A DNA stretch of 64,000 bases from Pseudomonas lijiangensis (GCF_018968705.1 NZ_CP076668.1:4413001-4477000), one strand, 5' to 3'. Positions 18,235 through 27,832 are shown, counted from the first letter of the stretch. The notes: generated by a model from the sequence alone, not told the origin. Translations and numbers: made by a program.

Positions 18235-18315
18235 GACTGCAGCTCTCGGACACTCGATATCAGGAGCAATAATGCTCAATCGCAGCGGCGATGACCAGCG
18301 AGGATGCATCGCACA

Positions 18316-18654
18316 TCACACCTCGACATCTACCCACAGGCCTTGACGCGGCTCATTGTCGATCAGCGGAACCACAGGCACGGTGTTGTCGGCATTCAGA
18401 GAAGTGCCGGGAACGGCAAACTGCTCGATGTGCTCGCCTTCTTCTTCATGATGCTGACGCTGTTGTTGCTGGCGCTGTTGCTCTTCACGCAGCATCAAGG
18501 CGCTTCGCTCGGTATCTTCATGGCGAAGATCGATATTGGTTTCACTGGAGCTCGGTTGCACCGGTGCGACAGGTGGTATGTCCGGCATGCGCTTGGCCGG
18601 GTCCAGTTGCGACGTCACGGGTACCACACTCAGCGGAAGCGTCGGTTGCAGCAT
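18316..18654 (-). CDS. Low-complexity hypothetical protein, divergent to rapA
   Basis: 112 residues. Proline/valine-rich ends frame a central Gln/His/Glu-rich segment (about residues 55-75, REEQQRQQQQRQHHEEEGEH) that could form a short charged helix or coiled coil. There is no signal peptide, membrane helix or catalytic motif. Similar proteins are common in Pseudomonas with no proven role. It is separated by 81 bases from the downstream 52-residue gene and is divergent from rapA, sharing about 215 bases of promoter space. Confidence 0.65.
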   Translation of the reverse strand: MLQPTLPLSVVPVTSQLDPAKRMPDIPPVAPVQPSSSETNIDLRHEDTERSALMLREEQQRQQQQRQHHEEEGEHIEQFAVPGTSLNADNTVPVVPLIDNEPRQGLWVDVEV

Positions 18655-18869
18655 GATTTTTGTCTCCTGTTATTGGGCTTTCGGCTGCCATTCCGTCGAC
18701 TTGAACGCCTTTCGGGAAAACTTTTCGACTATGTTTGGCGTAATAAGTGCCCGAAAGGGCGTATTTGTCATGATTGATGCCGATAACAGGTGTTTTTTCA
18801 CTACCGCCTTTGGCTTCAGGGCGTGTTCCGTTAACATAGTCGGCTTTTTCAAAGCGGGAGTCAGGCAGC

Positions 18870-21716
18870 ATGGCGCAGCAGTATCAACCGGGGCAACGCT
18901 GGATTAGCGACAGCGAAGCCGAGCTGGGTTTGGGCACCGTTCTGGCACAGGATGGCCGCTTATTGACCGTGCTCTATCCGGCCACTGGCGACACGCGTCA
19001 ATACGCACTGCGTAATGCCCCATTGACCCGGGTACGTTTTTCGCCGGGCGATGTGATCACGCACTTCGAGAACTGGAAGATGACCGTGCGCGAAGTCGAG
19101 GATGTCGACGGGCTGCTGGTCTACCACGGCCTCAACGCACAGAACGAAGCCGTCACCCTTCCGGAAACCCAGCTATCGAACTTCATTCAGTTCCGTCTGG
19201 CCACCGACCGCCTGTTCGCCGGTCAGATCGACCCGCTGGCGTGGTTCTCCCTGCGTTACAACACCCTTGAGCACACCAGCCGTCAGTTGCAGTCGTCTCT
19301 TTGGGGTCTGGGCGGCGTGCGTGCCCAGCCTATCGCTCACCAGTTGCACATTGCCCGTGAAGTCGCTGACCGCATCGCGCCACGGGTTCTGCTGGCAGAC
19401 GAAGTAGGCCTGGGTAAAACCATCGAAGCAGGTCTGGTGATCCATCGCCAGCTGCTTTCCGGCCGCGCCAGCCGCATCCTGATCCTGGTCCCGGAAAACC
19501 TTCAGCACCAGTGGCTGGTTGAAATGCGTCGTCGCTTCAACCTGCAGGTCGCCCTGTTCGACTCCGAGCGTTTCATCGAGAGCGATGCCGGTAACCCGTT
19601 CGAGGACACTCAGCTGGCGCTGGTCGCCCTGGAGTGGCTGGTCGAGGACGAAAAAGCCCAGGATGCCCTGTTTGCCGCAGGCTGGGACCTGATGGTGGTC
19701 GACGAAGCCCACCACCTGGTCTGGCACGAAGAAAAGGTCAGCCCCGAATACTCGCTGGTCGAGCAACTGGCCGAAGTCATTCCCGGCGTCCTGCTGCTGA
19801 CCGCAACCCCTGAGCAACTGGGCCAGGACAGCCACTTTGCCCGCCTGCGCCTGCTGGACCCGAACCGCTTCCACGATCTGCAGGCCTTCCGCGCCGAAAG
19901 CGAAAACTATCGTCCGGTCGCCGAAGCCGTTCAGGAACTGCTGGACAAGGGCAAGCTGTCGGACAAGGCACACCAGACCATTCATGGTTTCCTGGGCGCC
20001 GAAGGTGAAAGCCTGCTGAGCGCCGTGAACGCTGGCGATGAAGAAGCCAAGGCGCGCCTGATCCGCGAGCTGCTGGATCGCCATGGCACCGGCCGCGTGC
20101 TTTTCCGTAATACCCGCGCTGCCGTTCAGGGCTTCCCTGAGCGTAAGCTGCATCAGTATCCGCTGCCCTGCCCTGCCGAATACCTGGAACTGCCACTGGG
20201 CGAGCATGCCGACCTGTACCCGGAAGTCAGCTTCCAGTCGCAGCCGGAGATCACCGAAGAAGAACGCTGGTGGCGCTTCGATCCACGGGTCGACTGGCTG
20301 ATCGACACCCTCAAGATGCTCAAGCGCGTCAAGGTGCTGGTCATCTGCGCCCATGCCGAAACCGCCATGGACCTGGAAGACGCGCTGCGCGTGCGTTCCG
20401 GTATCCCGGCCACCGTGTTCCACGAAGGCATGAACATTCTGGAGCGCGACCGCGCAGCGGCCTATTTTGCCGATGAAGAATTCGGCGCACAGGTTCTGAT
20501 CTGTTCGGAAATCGGCAGTGAAGGCCGCAACTTCCAGTTCTCCCACCATCTGGTGCTGTTCGATCTGCCAGCGCACCCGGACCTGCTGGAGCAGCGTATC
20601 GGTCGTCTGGACCGTATCGGCCAGAAGCACACCATCGAACTGCACGTGCCGTTCCTGGAAACCAGCCCGCAAGCGCGTCTGTTCCAGTGGTATCACGAGG
20701 CGCTCAATGCGTTCCTCAATACCTGCCCGACCGGCAACGCCCTGCAACACCAGTTCGGCCCGCGCCTGCTACCGCTGCTGGAAAGCGGTGACGACGATGA
20801 ATGGCAGAGCCTGATCGACGAAGCCCGCACCGAGCGCGAGCGTCTGGAAAGCGAACTGCATACCGGCCGTGACCGCCTGCTGGAACTCAACTCCGGCGGC
20901 GCTGGCGAAGGTGAAGCGCTGGTGGAAGCGATTCTGGAGCAGGACGATCAGTTCACCCTGCCGATCTACATGGAAACCCTGTTCGACGCCTTTGGCATCG
21001 ACAGCGAAGACCATTCGGAAAACGCTCTGATCCTCAAGCCGAGCGAAAAAATGCTCGACGCCAGCTTCCCGCTGGGTGACGACGAAGGCGTGACCATCAC
21101 TTACGACCGCAACCAGGCGCTGTCTCGCGAAGACATGCAGTTCATTACCTGGGAACACCCGATGGTTCAGGGCGGCATGGATCTGGTGCTGTCCGGCTCC
21201 ATGGGCAACACCTCGGTGGCGCTGATCAAGAACAAGGCGCTCAAGCCGGGCACCGTGCTGCTGGAGCTGATCTACGTCAGCGAAGTGGTCGCGCCGCGCT
21301 CCCTGCAACTGGGCCGCTACCTGCCGCCTGCTGCACTGCGCTGCCTGCTGGATGCAAACGGCAATGATCTGGCCAGCCGGGTTTCGTTCAGCACCCTGAA
21401 CGATCAACTGGAAAGCGTGCCACGCGCCAGCGCCAACAAGTTCATCCAGGCACAGCGCGATGTGCTGACGCCCAAGATCAATGCCGGTGAAGAACGAATT
21501 GCCCCGAAACACGCCGAGCGCGTGGCCGAGGCACAACGTCGTCTGGCAGCCGATACCGAAGAGGAACTTGCACGCCTGACTGCCCTGCAAGCCGTCAACC
21601 CGACCGTTCGCGACAGCGAACTGGTCGCCCTGCGCACCCAACGCGAACAAGGCCTGGCCATGCTCGAAAAAGCAGCGCTGCGCCTGGAAGCGATCCGGGT
21701 GCTGGTGGCTGGCTGA
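18870..21716 (+). CDS. rapA: RNA polymerase-associated helicase-like ATPase RapA
   Basis: 948 residues, the usual RapA length. It is a SWI2/SNF2 ATPase that binds RNA polymerase and recycles it after termination. N-terminal Tudor-like domains occupy residues 1-110 (ERF-like [18 protein letters not shown]). ATPase motifs are [13 protein letters not shown] (about residue 177), [10 protein letters not shown] (about 278), [10 protein letters not shown] (about 310) and, in the second lobe, [15 protein letters not shown] and DRIGQ. A GGGAG ribosome site precedes the ATG. The 3' end is followed directly by a REP unit into which an IS110 element has inserted. Confidence 0.95.
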   Translation: MAQQYQPGQRWISDSEAELGLGTVLAQDGRLLTVLYPATGDTRQYALRNAPLTRVRFSPGDVITHFENWKMTVREVEDVDGLLVYHGLNAQNEAVTLPETQLSNFIQFRLATDRLFAGQIDPLAWFSLRYNTLEHTSRQLQSSLWGLGGVRAQPIAHQLHIAREVADRIAPRVLLADEVGLGKTIEAGLVIHRQLLSGRASRILILVPENLQHQWLVEMRRRFNLQVALFDSERFIESDAGNPFEDTQLALVALEWLVEDEKAQDALFAAGWDLMVVDEAHHLVWHEEKVSPEYSLVEQLAEVIPGVLLLTATPEQLGQDSHFARLRLLDPNRFHDLQAFRAESENYRPVAEAVQELLDKGKLSDKAHQTIHGFLGAEGESLLSAVNAGDEEAKARLIRELLDRHGTGRVLFRNTRAAVQGFPERKLHQYPLPCPAEYLELPLGEHADLYPEVSFQSQPEITEEERWWRFDPRVDWLIDTLKMLKRVKVLVICAHAETAMDLEDALRVRSGIPATVFHEGMNILERDRAAAYFADEEFGAQVLICSEIGSEGRNFQFSHHLVLFDLPAHPDLLEQRIGRLDRIGQKHTIELHVPFLETSPQARLFQWYHEALNAFLNTCPTGNALQHQFGPRLLPLLESGDDDEWQSLIDEARTERERLESELHTGRDRLLELNSGGAGEGEALVEAILEQDDQFTLPIYMETLFDAFGIDSEDHSENALILKPSEKMLDASFPLGDDEGVTITYDRNQALSREDMQFITWEHPMVQGGMDLVLSGSMGNTSVALIKNKALKPGTVLLELIYVSEVVAPRSLQLGRYLPPAALRCLLDANGNDLASRVSFSTLNDQLESVPRASANKFIQAQRDVLTPKINAGEERIAPKHAERVAEAQRRLAADTEEELARLTALQAVNPTVRDSELVALRTQREQGLAMLEKAALRLEAIRVLVAG

Positions 21717-21722
21717 TAACCT

Positions 21723-21758
21723 GTTCGCGAATAAATTCGCTCCCACCCCCGTGGGAGC
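21723..21758. repeat. REP family C, left part, interrupted by the IS110 element
   Basis: TTCGCGAATAAATTCGCTCC-CACCCCC-GTGGGAGC. Joined to 22991-23005 (GAATTCATTCGCGAA) it rebuilds a full REP palindrome like the intact one at 53909-53958, showing that this was one repeat before insertion. Confidence 0.85.
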
Positions 21759-21849
21759 CAACTGTCTTTCATCGCTCCCCGATGAACGGGCATTTTCATG
21801 ATGTCATCGCGGATAGATTCCGCGATGGCGGGCAACGCCCGCCCCCCAT

Positions 21850-22779
21850 TCAAACCACCTGATCACGCCATGGTGTTCCGTCGCGCGCCATGGCGTTCAG
21901 GCGAATCAGCAACACCCGCATGCAGGCCACCAGGGCCACTTTCGCGCACTTGCCTTTGGCACGCAGCCTCGCATAACGCTCCTTGAAATCGGAGTTGTAG
22001 CGCACCATCCCCAGCGCACACATGTAGGCCGCACGGCGTAGTTTCGACCGCCCACCGTAGATCTGCCGCTTACCGGTCTTGGTACCGCTGTCGTTGTTGT
22101 ACGGCGCCACGCCGGCCAAGGCAGCGATTTGTCCACGGCTCAGGTCGCCCAGCTCGGGCAGGTAGCAGAAGAGGCTGGCGATTGTCACGGCCCCCACGCC
22201 CTTTACAGCCTCTAGCCGTTGCAGCAGTTCTGAGTCGACCCGGCGGGTTTGTGCAGCGACAAGCTGATCCACCGACTTGATCTGCACTTTAAGGCTGGCC
22301 TCCAACGCGAGGTAGATTTCCACCACGCAGGGCAGTACGGCCTGTTTGATACGGCGCCGGTTGTCATCGCGTTGTTGAAGCAGGTTGCTACGCAAGTTGA
22401 CCAGTTCAAGCAGGACTTCGCGTTCCTCGTCAGGCTTGGCGAAACCCTTTTCCTCCAGGCTGGAGGCGAACATGGCCAGCATTTGCGCGTCGATCGGGTC
22501 CGTCTTGGCGCGCTTGCCCATGGCCAGCGCGAACTGGCGTGAGCGGACAGGGTTGATACGCTGGACCTTGAACCCGGCATTAGCCAGCAGCTTTACCGAC
22601 AGTCTCTCGTAACCCCCGGTGGCCTCAACAAGAACACGTTCAACCTGATGGGCGCTGAGGTACTCAGCGATGCTGGCGAGACCTTCTTCGGTGTTAGGCA
22701 CGCAGAGATCATCTGCTTTGGGAAACAGTGCAACCTGCAGCGTGGCCTTGGAAACATCAATTCCGGCATAGGCGGACAT
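21850..22779 (-). CDS. IS110-family transposase (DEDD recombinase)
   Basis: 309 residues, intact. The N-terminal RuvC-like DEDD domain has D8 (GIDVSK), E52 (VEATGGYE), D94 and D97 (KTDPIDA), then a helical spacer. The C-terminal Tnp/Transposase_20 domain has LAGVAPYNNDSG, where S231 is the expected nucleophilic serine. IS110 recombinases use a non-coding bridge RNA to bring donor and target together. No frameshift or internal stop is seen, so the element may be active. Confidence 0.92.
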   Translation of the reverse strand: MSAYAGIDVSKATLQVALFPKADDLCVPNTEEGLASIAEYLSAHQVERVLVEATGGYERLSVKLLANAGFKVQRINPVRSRQFALAMGKRAKTDPIDAQMLAMFASSLEEKGFAKPDEEREVLLELVNLRSNLLQQRDDNRRRIKQAVLPCVVEIYLALEASLKVQIKSVDQLVAAQTRRVDSELLQRLEAVKGVGAVTIASLFCYLPELGDLSRGQIAALAGVAPYNNDSGTKTGKRQIYGGRSKLRRAAYMCALGMVRYNSDFKERYARLRAKGKCAKVALVACMRVLLIRLNAMARDGTPWRDQVV

Positions 22780-22810
22780 GAGTAAAACCTCTAGGATAAA
22801 GAGTGAGAGG

Positions 22811-22950
22811 CGCTTTGGCCTGGCTCACGCTTGTTGTTCGAGGTCGGACTCAGTCAACTGTTCGAGCTTTGAGCCAAAGCGGGAAGAGTGGATGGCAGCT
22901 TGGCTCCCACACGTGCTCTGGGCACCGCGAATGGTCAGCTTGCCATCCAC
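22811..22950 (-). ncRNA. Putative IS110 bridge RNA (two guide hairpins)
   Basis: On the transposase strand, upstream of the transposase, lie two hairpins. Target hairpin: 9-bp stem 22950-22942 with 22896-22888. Donor hairpin: 9-bp stem 22881-22873 with 22819-22811. The first loop holds ATTCGC (22932-22927), identical to the 5'-side target junction, and GTGGGAGC (22910-22903), complementary to the 3'-side target. The second loop holds ACAGTTG (22861-22855), identical to the element's right terminus, and ACAAGC (22834-22829), complementary to its left terminus. Order and strand logic match the bridge RNA described for IS621. RNA ends are not known; the coordinates cover only the two stems. Confidence 0.8.
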
Positions 22951-22990
22951 CCCTCTCACCCCAGACATTACCCTGATCAAAGACACAAGC

Positions 22991-23005
22991 GAATTCATTC
23001 GCGAA
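22991..23005. repeat. REP family C, right part, beyond the IS110 element
   Basis: GAATTCATTCGCGAA, the remainder of the REP arm interrupted at 21758. Confidence 0.85.
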
Positions 23006-23041
23006 GGTCACGGCCAATCAGTTAAGGCATGCCTGTCTCTT

Positions 23042-23131
23042 GTGGGAGGGGCCTTGGCCGCGACAGCCAGTTGAAAGTGCTGAAAAATGTGTAGCCTGTC
23101 AGCAGGTCGTCGCGGCCAAGGCCCCTCCCAC
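23042..23131. repeat. REP-like inverted repeat, family A
   Basis: Perfect 23-base arms as at 5540-5628 with a 44-base spacer. It lies between the IS110 element and the 3' end of the MFS gene. Confidence 0.9.
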
Positions 23132-23166
23132 GGATTGAGGCCCGACAACCTTCCTCGACGTTACAC

Positions 23167-24504
23167 CTACCCAGGATTCAGCATCCTGTCCGTCATCCGC
23201 TTGGCATCTCTCGTGAAGCAACGCGAGGCCAGCAGCAGAAACGCCAGGGTCATGCCCAGAGTCACCGGGATCAGGTACATCGCATCATGCAAACCTGTAG
23301 CCTTGAAGCTTTCATCCATCTGCACCGCCCCCGCCAGCGTCATCGCTTCATGGGCATAGTGATCGGATAACCAGCCGACCACCACCGGCCCAAGCCCGCC
23401 GCCCAGCAGATACAACCCGGCAAAGAACAACGCCATGGCCGTCGCCCGCAGACGCGGCTCCACCACGTCCTGAATGGCGGTGTAGACGCAGGTATAAAAG
23501 TTATAGGCAAACAGCCAGCCGACGCTGAACACTGCCACAAACACCCCGATCTCCACCCTTCCCGCGTGCAAGGCATAACCCGTCGCCAGGGTGGCGACCA
23601 GCATGCTGAACGCCGCAAACCACAGCCGCCCATTGGGTGAGCGCTGGTGCAGCTTGTCCGCGATCAGGCCGCCCAGGGTCAGGCCGATCAGCCCGGTGAG
23701 CCCGACGATGACCCCGGTCGCCACAGCCGCTTCCTGCAGAGACACCTGAAAATAGCGTTGCAGCATCGGCACCATGAACGAGTTGCAGGCATAGGTTGCA
23801 AAGTTGAAGGTCAGCCCCGCCAGCACCAGCCAGCAAAAGGTCGGGATCGACAGCACCCGGCGAACCGGCTTTTCGATCTTCTCTTCGGACATCTGCACAC
23901 TTTCGGCAGCGCCACGCTTGGGCTCACGGATAAAGAAGATGAACACCGCCAGAATCAGGCCGGGAACCGCCGCGATAAAGAACGGTGCCCGCCAGCTGTC
24001 GAACGCCTTGACCATCGCACCGATGGTGAAGAACGCCAGCAAAAGCCCCAGCGGCAGGCCCAGCATGAAAATGCCGATGGCTCGCGAGCGACGATGGGCC
24101 GGGAACAGATCACCGATCAATGAGTTGGCCGCCGGTGCATAACTGGCCTCACCGATCCCGACACCCATGCGCACCAGCAGGAATGTCCAGAAGCTGTTGG
24201 CCATGCCGTTGACCGCCGTCAGCCCGCTCCAGACGGCAAGCCCCCAGCCCATCAGTTTCTTGCGTGAGCCGGTATCGGCCATACGCCCGAGAGGCAAGCC
24301 TGCAATCGCATAGACAAGAGTAAATGCCGTGCCCAGAAGCCCGAGCTGAAAGTCGCTCAGGTGCCATTCCTTGCGAATGGGCTCGGTGATGATCGCCGGA
24401 ATCGCTCGATCAAAGAAGTTGAACAGGTTGGCCAGAAACAGCAGAAACAAAACGCGCCAGGCATTGGAAGCCTGGACAGAGCTGTCGGTCGGGGGGTTGT
24501 TCAT
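23167..24504 (-). CDS. MFS transporter (spinster-like)
   Basis: 445 residues with about 12 hydrophobic helices. The MFS signature loop between helices 2 and 3 is GRMADTGSRKKLMGWGL (about residues 72-88). FFDRAIPAII in helix 1 and GIGEASYAPAANSLIGDLFP in helix 4 are typical of the spinster/hexuronate-related branch. Substrate unknown; relatives carry organic acids or drugs. It is a single gene, divergent from the nbdA-like gene, with a REP repeat and IS element after its 3' end. Confidence 0.87.
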   Translation of the reverse strand: MNNPPTDSSVQASNAWRVLFLLFLANLFNFFDRAIPAIITEPIRKEWHLSDFQLGLLGTAFTLVYAIAGLPLGRMADTGSRKKLMGWGLAVWSGLTAVNGMANSFWTFLLVRMGVGIGEASYAPAANSLIGDLFPAHRRSRAIGIFMLGLPLGLLLAFFTIGAMVKAFDSWRAPFFIAAVPGLILAVFIFFIREPKRGAAESVQMSEEKIEKPVRRVLSIPTFCWLVLAGLTFNFATYACNSFMVPMLQRYFQVSLQEAAVATGVIVGLTGLIGLTLGGLIADKLHQRSPNGRLWFAAFSMLVATLATGYALHAGRVEIGVFVAVFSVGWLFAYNFYTCVYTAIQDVVEPRLRATAMALFFAGLYLLGGGLGPVVVGWLSDHYAHEAMTLAGAVQMDESFKATGLHDAMYLIPVTLGMTLAFLLLASRCFTRDAKRMTDRMLNPG

Positions 24505-24825
24505 GAGGCATCCATCCCTTTTTTCTTCCTACTCTAGAGCCCTGCTGACAAACCGACTGTAAACATTCGTAAAAGACCTCAAATGCTGGAGCACAGGTTT
24601 TTATAACCATTGGTTATTGAGGCAATTCCATTTTTTTGAGTGTTGACCCTGGCAGGATTTTTTCAGCTTCTATACTCATGTCTATTCGCCAGGCTGAGAC
24701 GTTGTGCGAAAAGTCGGAGAGCAATGCTCAGGCAAGGTGAAAACGCAGCATGAGCGATGCGCAGCCACTTTACGTACATAGCCTGAAGCCTTGGTGAACC
24801 CTGGCAGTGAACAATAGGGCTCGCT
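24505..24825. other. Divergent promoter region, MFS gene / nbdA-like gene
   Basis: 321 bases, AT-rich around 24560-24680, between divergent starts. It must contain both promoters. I could not assign a clear operator, terminator or small gene. Confidence 0.55.
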
Positions 24826-27138
24826 ATGGAATGGCTCGGTTTGAATATGTTTGTCGGTTTTCCGGCAAACGGGCAATTACTGATCAACTGTAGTCATAAC
24901 TTGTTTCTGGTAGCGCTGGCCTACGGGGTCGCCTGCGCAGCCTGTTTTGCAACGCTGGACATCACGGATAGGGTCATTCAGGTCGAGGCGAGCAAAAGCC
25001 GCCGCGTCTGGAAGGCCTTGGCCGCGCTATGTCTGGCGGGCGGCATCTGGGCCATGCATTTCATCAGCATGCTGGCTTTTCAGGCACCACTGAAAATCAG
25101 CTATGACCTGACCATTACCATCTCGTCCCTGCTGATCGTGCTGGCTGCCGGGCTGCTCGCCGTCAAGGCGCTGAGCATGGAAACCCTGACCATCAAGCGT
25201 TGCCTGATCACGTCCGTGATCATGGGGCTGGCCATCAGCATCATGCATTACGTCGGCATGGCGGCCATGCGCTCCGATGCCATCCAGTATTACGAGCCGA
25301 ACATGTTTGCCCTGTCGATTCTGGTTGCCATCCTGGCCAGCGTGGCATTGCTGACCCTTTCCAGGCATTTGCGTCATCACAGCGGAATGTTTCACCAGAT
25401 GTTCAAGTACGGCCTCAGCCTGCTGCTGGGCGCAGGCCTGCTGACCATGCACCTGATGGGAATGGAGGCCCTGCAACTGCTTCTGCCTCTGGAAGCGCAA
25501 CTACAGATCCCCAACACCGAAAACAGCCAGCAACTGGGGCTGACCATCGCCATCATCACCTTGCTGATCATCGCCGGGAGCATCAGCGCGGCGATGGCCG
25601 ACAAGAAGCTGCAAAGCAAGGAGCACGACCTGCAACGGGTCAACGCCTTGCTCAGCCAACTGGATCAGGCCCGTGTGTCCCTGCAGCAGGTTGCGCACTA
25701 CGACCCGCTGACCAACCTGATCAACCGACGCGGTTTCAACCAGATATTCGGGGAGAAACTGCTGGAGCACAGCGTCAGCAAAGGCATGCTGGCGGTGATG
25801 TTTCTGGACATCGACCACTTCAAGCGCATCAACGACAGCCTGGGCCACGACGCCGGGGACGAGCTGCTCAAGGTGATTGCCGAACGAATCCGCAGCGCAA
25901 CGCGGATTCAGGATGTGGTGGCCCGTTTCGGTGGCGACGAGTTCTGCATCCTGCTCAGCATTCCCGACTACGAAGAGGCGCGGCACCTGGCTTATCGGGT
26001 CATGCAGAAAATGAAGGAAACCATCGCCCTCGCGGGCCGGCGCATGGTGATGACCACCAGTATCGGCATCGCGGTCTTTCCCCGTGACGGTGCAACCTGC
26101 GACGAACTGCTCAAGCACGCGGATCTGGCGCTGTACCAATCCAAGGGCAACGGCCGCAACCGGGTCAACTTCTTCAGCCCGGCCCTCAAGACCAAGGCCA
26201 GCCTGGAGCTGCATCTGGAAGAAGAGCTGCGCAACGCCCTGCGCGAAGAAACGGGCCTGCAGGTCTACTACCAGCCCATCGTCGACCTGCGGACCGGTCA
26301 TGTCGCCAAGCTAGAGGCACTGGTGCGCTGGCATCACCCGCAACATGGCCTGCTGATACCCGACCGTTTCATCGGCATCGCCGAAGCCAACGGGCTGATC
26401 GCCGAACTGGACAACTGGGTATTGCGCCGCGCCTGCAAGGATCTGGGCGCCCTGCGCCTGGACGGGTTCGACAAGATGATCATTGCGGTGAACTGCTCGG
26501 CGCTCAATCTGGCCAGGGATGAACTGGTCCATGAGGTCGAGCATGCATTGAGCGAGGCCAATGTGGCCCCGGGGCGTCTGGAACTGGAGGTGACCGAGAA
26601 CGCCCTGATGGGGAATATCAGCAACACCATCGTGATGCTCAAGCAAATTCGCAGCCTGGGTGTCTCGCTTTCCATCGACGACTTCGGCACCGGCTATTCA
26701 TCACTGGCCTATCTCAAGCGACTGCCGCTGGATACCCTGAAGATCGACCGTTCCTTCATCATCGACATTCCCAAGTCGCCACAGGACATGGAGATTGTTC
26801 AGGCGATTATCGTCATGGCTCACACCTTGCGCCTGAAGGTCGTGACAGAAGGCGTGGAAACGCCAGCGCAACTGGAGTTCCTCAGCCAGTACAGCTGCGA
26901 TTATGTGCAAGGCTATCTGTTCAGCAAGCCGCAACCTCTGGAACGCCTGCTGCCATTGCTCAAACAGATGAACGAGCGCGACCCCGTCAGCCTGTTACCA
27001 AACTCCGGGATGCTTGACGGCAAGGATCTGGACACCGAAACCCCACGTTCACTCGATCTTTTCAGTGAACTCCCGGGCAGTGAACACCAGGCCATTCGCA
27101 GCGCCAGCCGCACCAAACGCTCCAGATGGTCGGATTGA
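24826..27138 (+). CDS. nbdA: MHYT-GGDEF-EAL cyclic-di-GMP signalling protein (NbdA-like)
   Basis: 770 residues. The N-terminal seven-helix MHYT sensor domain (about residues 10-240) has repeated motifs AMHFISM, IMHYVGM and TMHLMGM, thought to bind copper and sense NO or O2. The GGDEF domain (about 290-455) has an intact RFGGDEFC. The EAL domain (about 475-720) has KLEALVRWHH, EVTENALMG, SIDDFGTGYSSL, KIDRSFI and TEGVETP, all expected catalytic residues. It is an inner-membrane protein. Position after rapA matches PA3311 (nbdA), a phosphodiesterase mediating NO-induced biofilm dispersal. That protein's cyclase motif is described as degenerate (AGDEF); here it is canonical. Confidence 0.88.
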   Translation: MEWLGLNMFVGFPANGQLLINCSHNLFLVALAYGVACAACFATLDITDRVIQVEASKSRRVWKALAALCLAGGIWAMHFISMLAFQAPLKISYDLTITISSLLIVLAAGLLAVKALSMETLTIKRCLITSVIMGLAISIMHYVGMAAMRSDAIQYYEPNMFALSILVAILASVALLTLSRHLRHHSGMFHQMFKYGLSLLLGAGLLTMHLMGMEALQLLLPLEAQLQIPNTENSQQLGLTIAIITLLIIAGSISAAMADKKLQSKEHDLQRVNALLSQLDQARVSLQQVAHYDPLTNLINRRGFNQIFGEKLLEHSVSKGMLAVMFLDIDHFKRINDSLGHDAGDELLKVIAERIRSATRIQDVVARFGGDEFCILLSIPDYEEARHLAYRVMQKMKETIALAGRRMVMTTSIGIAVFPRDGATCDELLKHADLALYQSKGNGRNRVNFFSPALKTKASLELHLEEELRNALREETGLQVYYQPIVDLRTGHVAKLEALVRWHHPQHGLLIPDRFIGIAEANGLIAELDNWVLRRACKDLGALRLDGFDKMIIAVNCSALNLARDELVHEVEHALSEANVAPGRLELEVTENALMGNISNTIVMLKQIRSLGVSLSIDDFGTGYSSLAYLKRLPLDTLKIDRSFIIDIPKSPQDMEIVQAIIVMAHTLRLKVVTEGVETPAQLEFLSQYSCDYVQGYLFSKPQPLERLLPLLKQMNERDPVSLLPNSGMLDGKDLDTETPRSLDLFSELPGSEHQAIRSASRTKRSRWSD

Positions 27139-27194
27139 AAGACAGGATGCCGGTGAAGACGCGCCCTTCGGGGCGCGCCATTACAGTGCAAATG

Positions 27195-27500
27195 TCAGGC
27201 TCGCGCCCTGTTCTGGATCAGGACCCAGGGCGAGACCACCACTGCCCACAGCAGCGGATCGCTTTCAACCAGCTCCATCGCCTTTGACTCAGACACCTTG
27301 CCGACCTGTCCGCTGGCCAGCCAGGCGGAAACCTTGCTGGCGTCATTTTCGGCCATGGCCTCGGCAACTTCGATCAGATCCAGCGGTTCCTCGACCCACA
27401 ACAGGGCACCCTTGGCAAAGAATGGTTGCAATTCTTTCCAGGTAATCGAAGCGGTTTCGCCAAGCAGTTTGGCATAGAGGGTGCTAGGTTCTTGCGTCAT
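27195..27500 (-). CDS. DUF2288 family protein
   Basis: 101 residues with DUF2288-like features: ETASITWKELQPFFAKGALLWV near the N-terminus, then an acidic helical segment LDLIEVAEAMAENDASKVSAWLASGQV and a hydrophobic C-terminus PLLWAVVVSPWVLIQ. ATG 27500 is chosen because GGTGA precedes it; an upstream TTG adds only MVKP. Cytoplasmic, function unknown, convergent with the nbdA-like gene. Confidence 0.75.
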   Translation of the reverse strand: MTQEPSTLYAKLLGETASITWKELQPFFAKGALLWVEEPLDLIEVAEAMAENDASKVSAWLASGQVGKVSESKAMELVESDPLLWAVVVSPWVLIQNRARA

Positions 27501-27832
27501 GGGTTTCACCAAAAGAAAAATCGGCGCAATGATAACGCCGCCTTTTCCGCAGACAAACCCGAATGCGCCTCAATCGATCATCGGAAAGTTATTCAGGAGT
27601 CCATGAAATGGGGGTCGTATTCATGGGCTTAATTGGTTGAATTATGTAACTTTCTTTCGATTAAGCGACATCAATCGATTTCCCTCCCTGCGCCCAGCTT
27701 TTCAAGCCATCAACCAGCACTCTAAACTGTTCCGGTACAGTTGGCAGAGTGGGGAGGCGATCGGTTATCACATCCGATCCTGCAGCTTTAGCCATCAGGA
27801 TTATAAAAACTACAACGCAAGAGTGGAGCATC
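27501..27832. other. Promoter and leader region of braC
   Basis: 332 bases between divergent genes. It is AT-rich around 27580-27670 and has a structured segment at 27683-27757, described separately. No further gene was found. Confidence 0.55.
27683..27757 (+). promoter_or_regulatory. Possible structured 5' leader of the bra operon
   Basis: Nested pairings can be drawn: CCTCCC (27683-27688) with GGGAGG (27752-27757), CACTCT (27718-27723) with AGAGTG (27746-27751), and AACTGT (27725-27730) with ACAGTT (27737-27742) closing a TCCGGT loop. It ends 75 bases before the braC start. A conserved 'livK' RNA motif has been reported upstream of Pseudomonas branched-chain transporter genes. Whether this is that motif is untested. 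Confidence 0.4.

Larger units (their letters stand above)
21759..22990 (-). mobile_element. IS110-family insertion sequence, inserted in a REP repeat
   Basis: A 1232-base element reading right to left. It has a long 5' non-coding end of 211 bases (22780-22990) that encodes the putative bridge RNA, the transposase, and a 91-base 3' end (21759-21849). It has no terminal inverted repeats or long target duplication, as expected for IS110. Only AGC is shared by both junctions (21756-21758 and 22988-22990). The non-coding RNA lying upstream of the transposase places it in the IS110 rather than IS1111 subgroup. Boundaries come from restoring the REP target, and the guide matches agree with them. Confidence 0.85.

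Noticed and set aside
21759..23131. Larger genomic island around the IS110 element
   Set aside because: rapA and the nbdA-like gene flank it as in other pseudomonads; only the MFS gene and repeats differ. The element itself explains the break.
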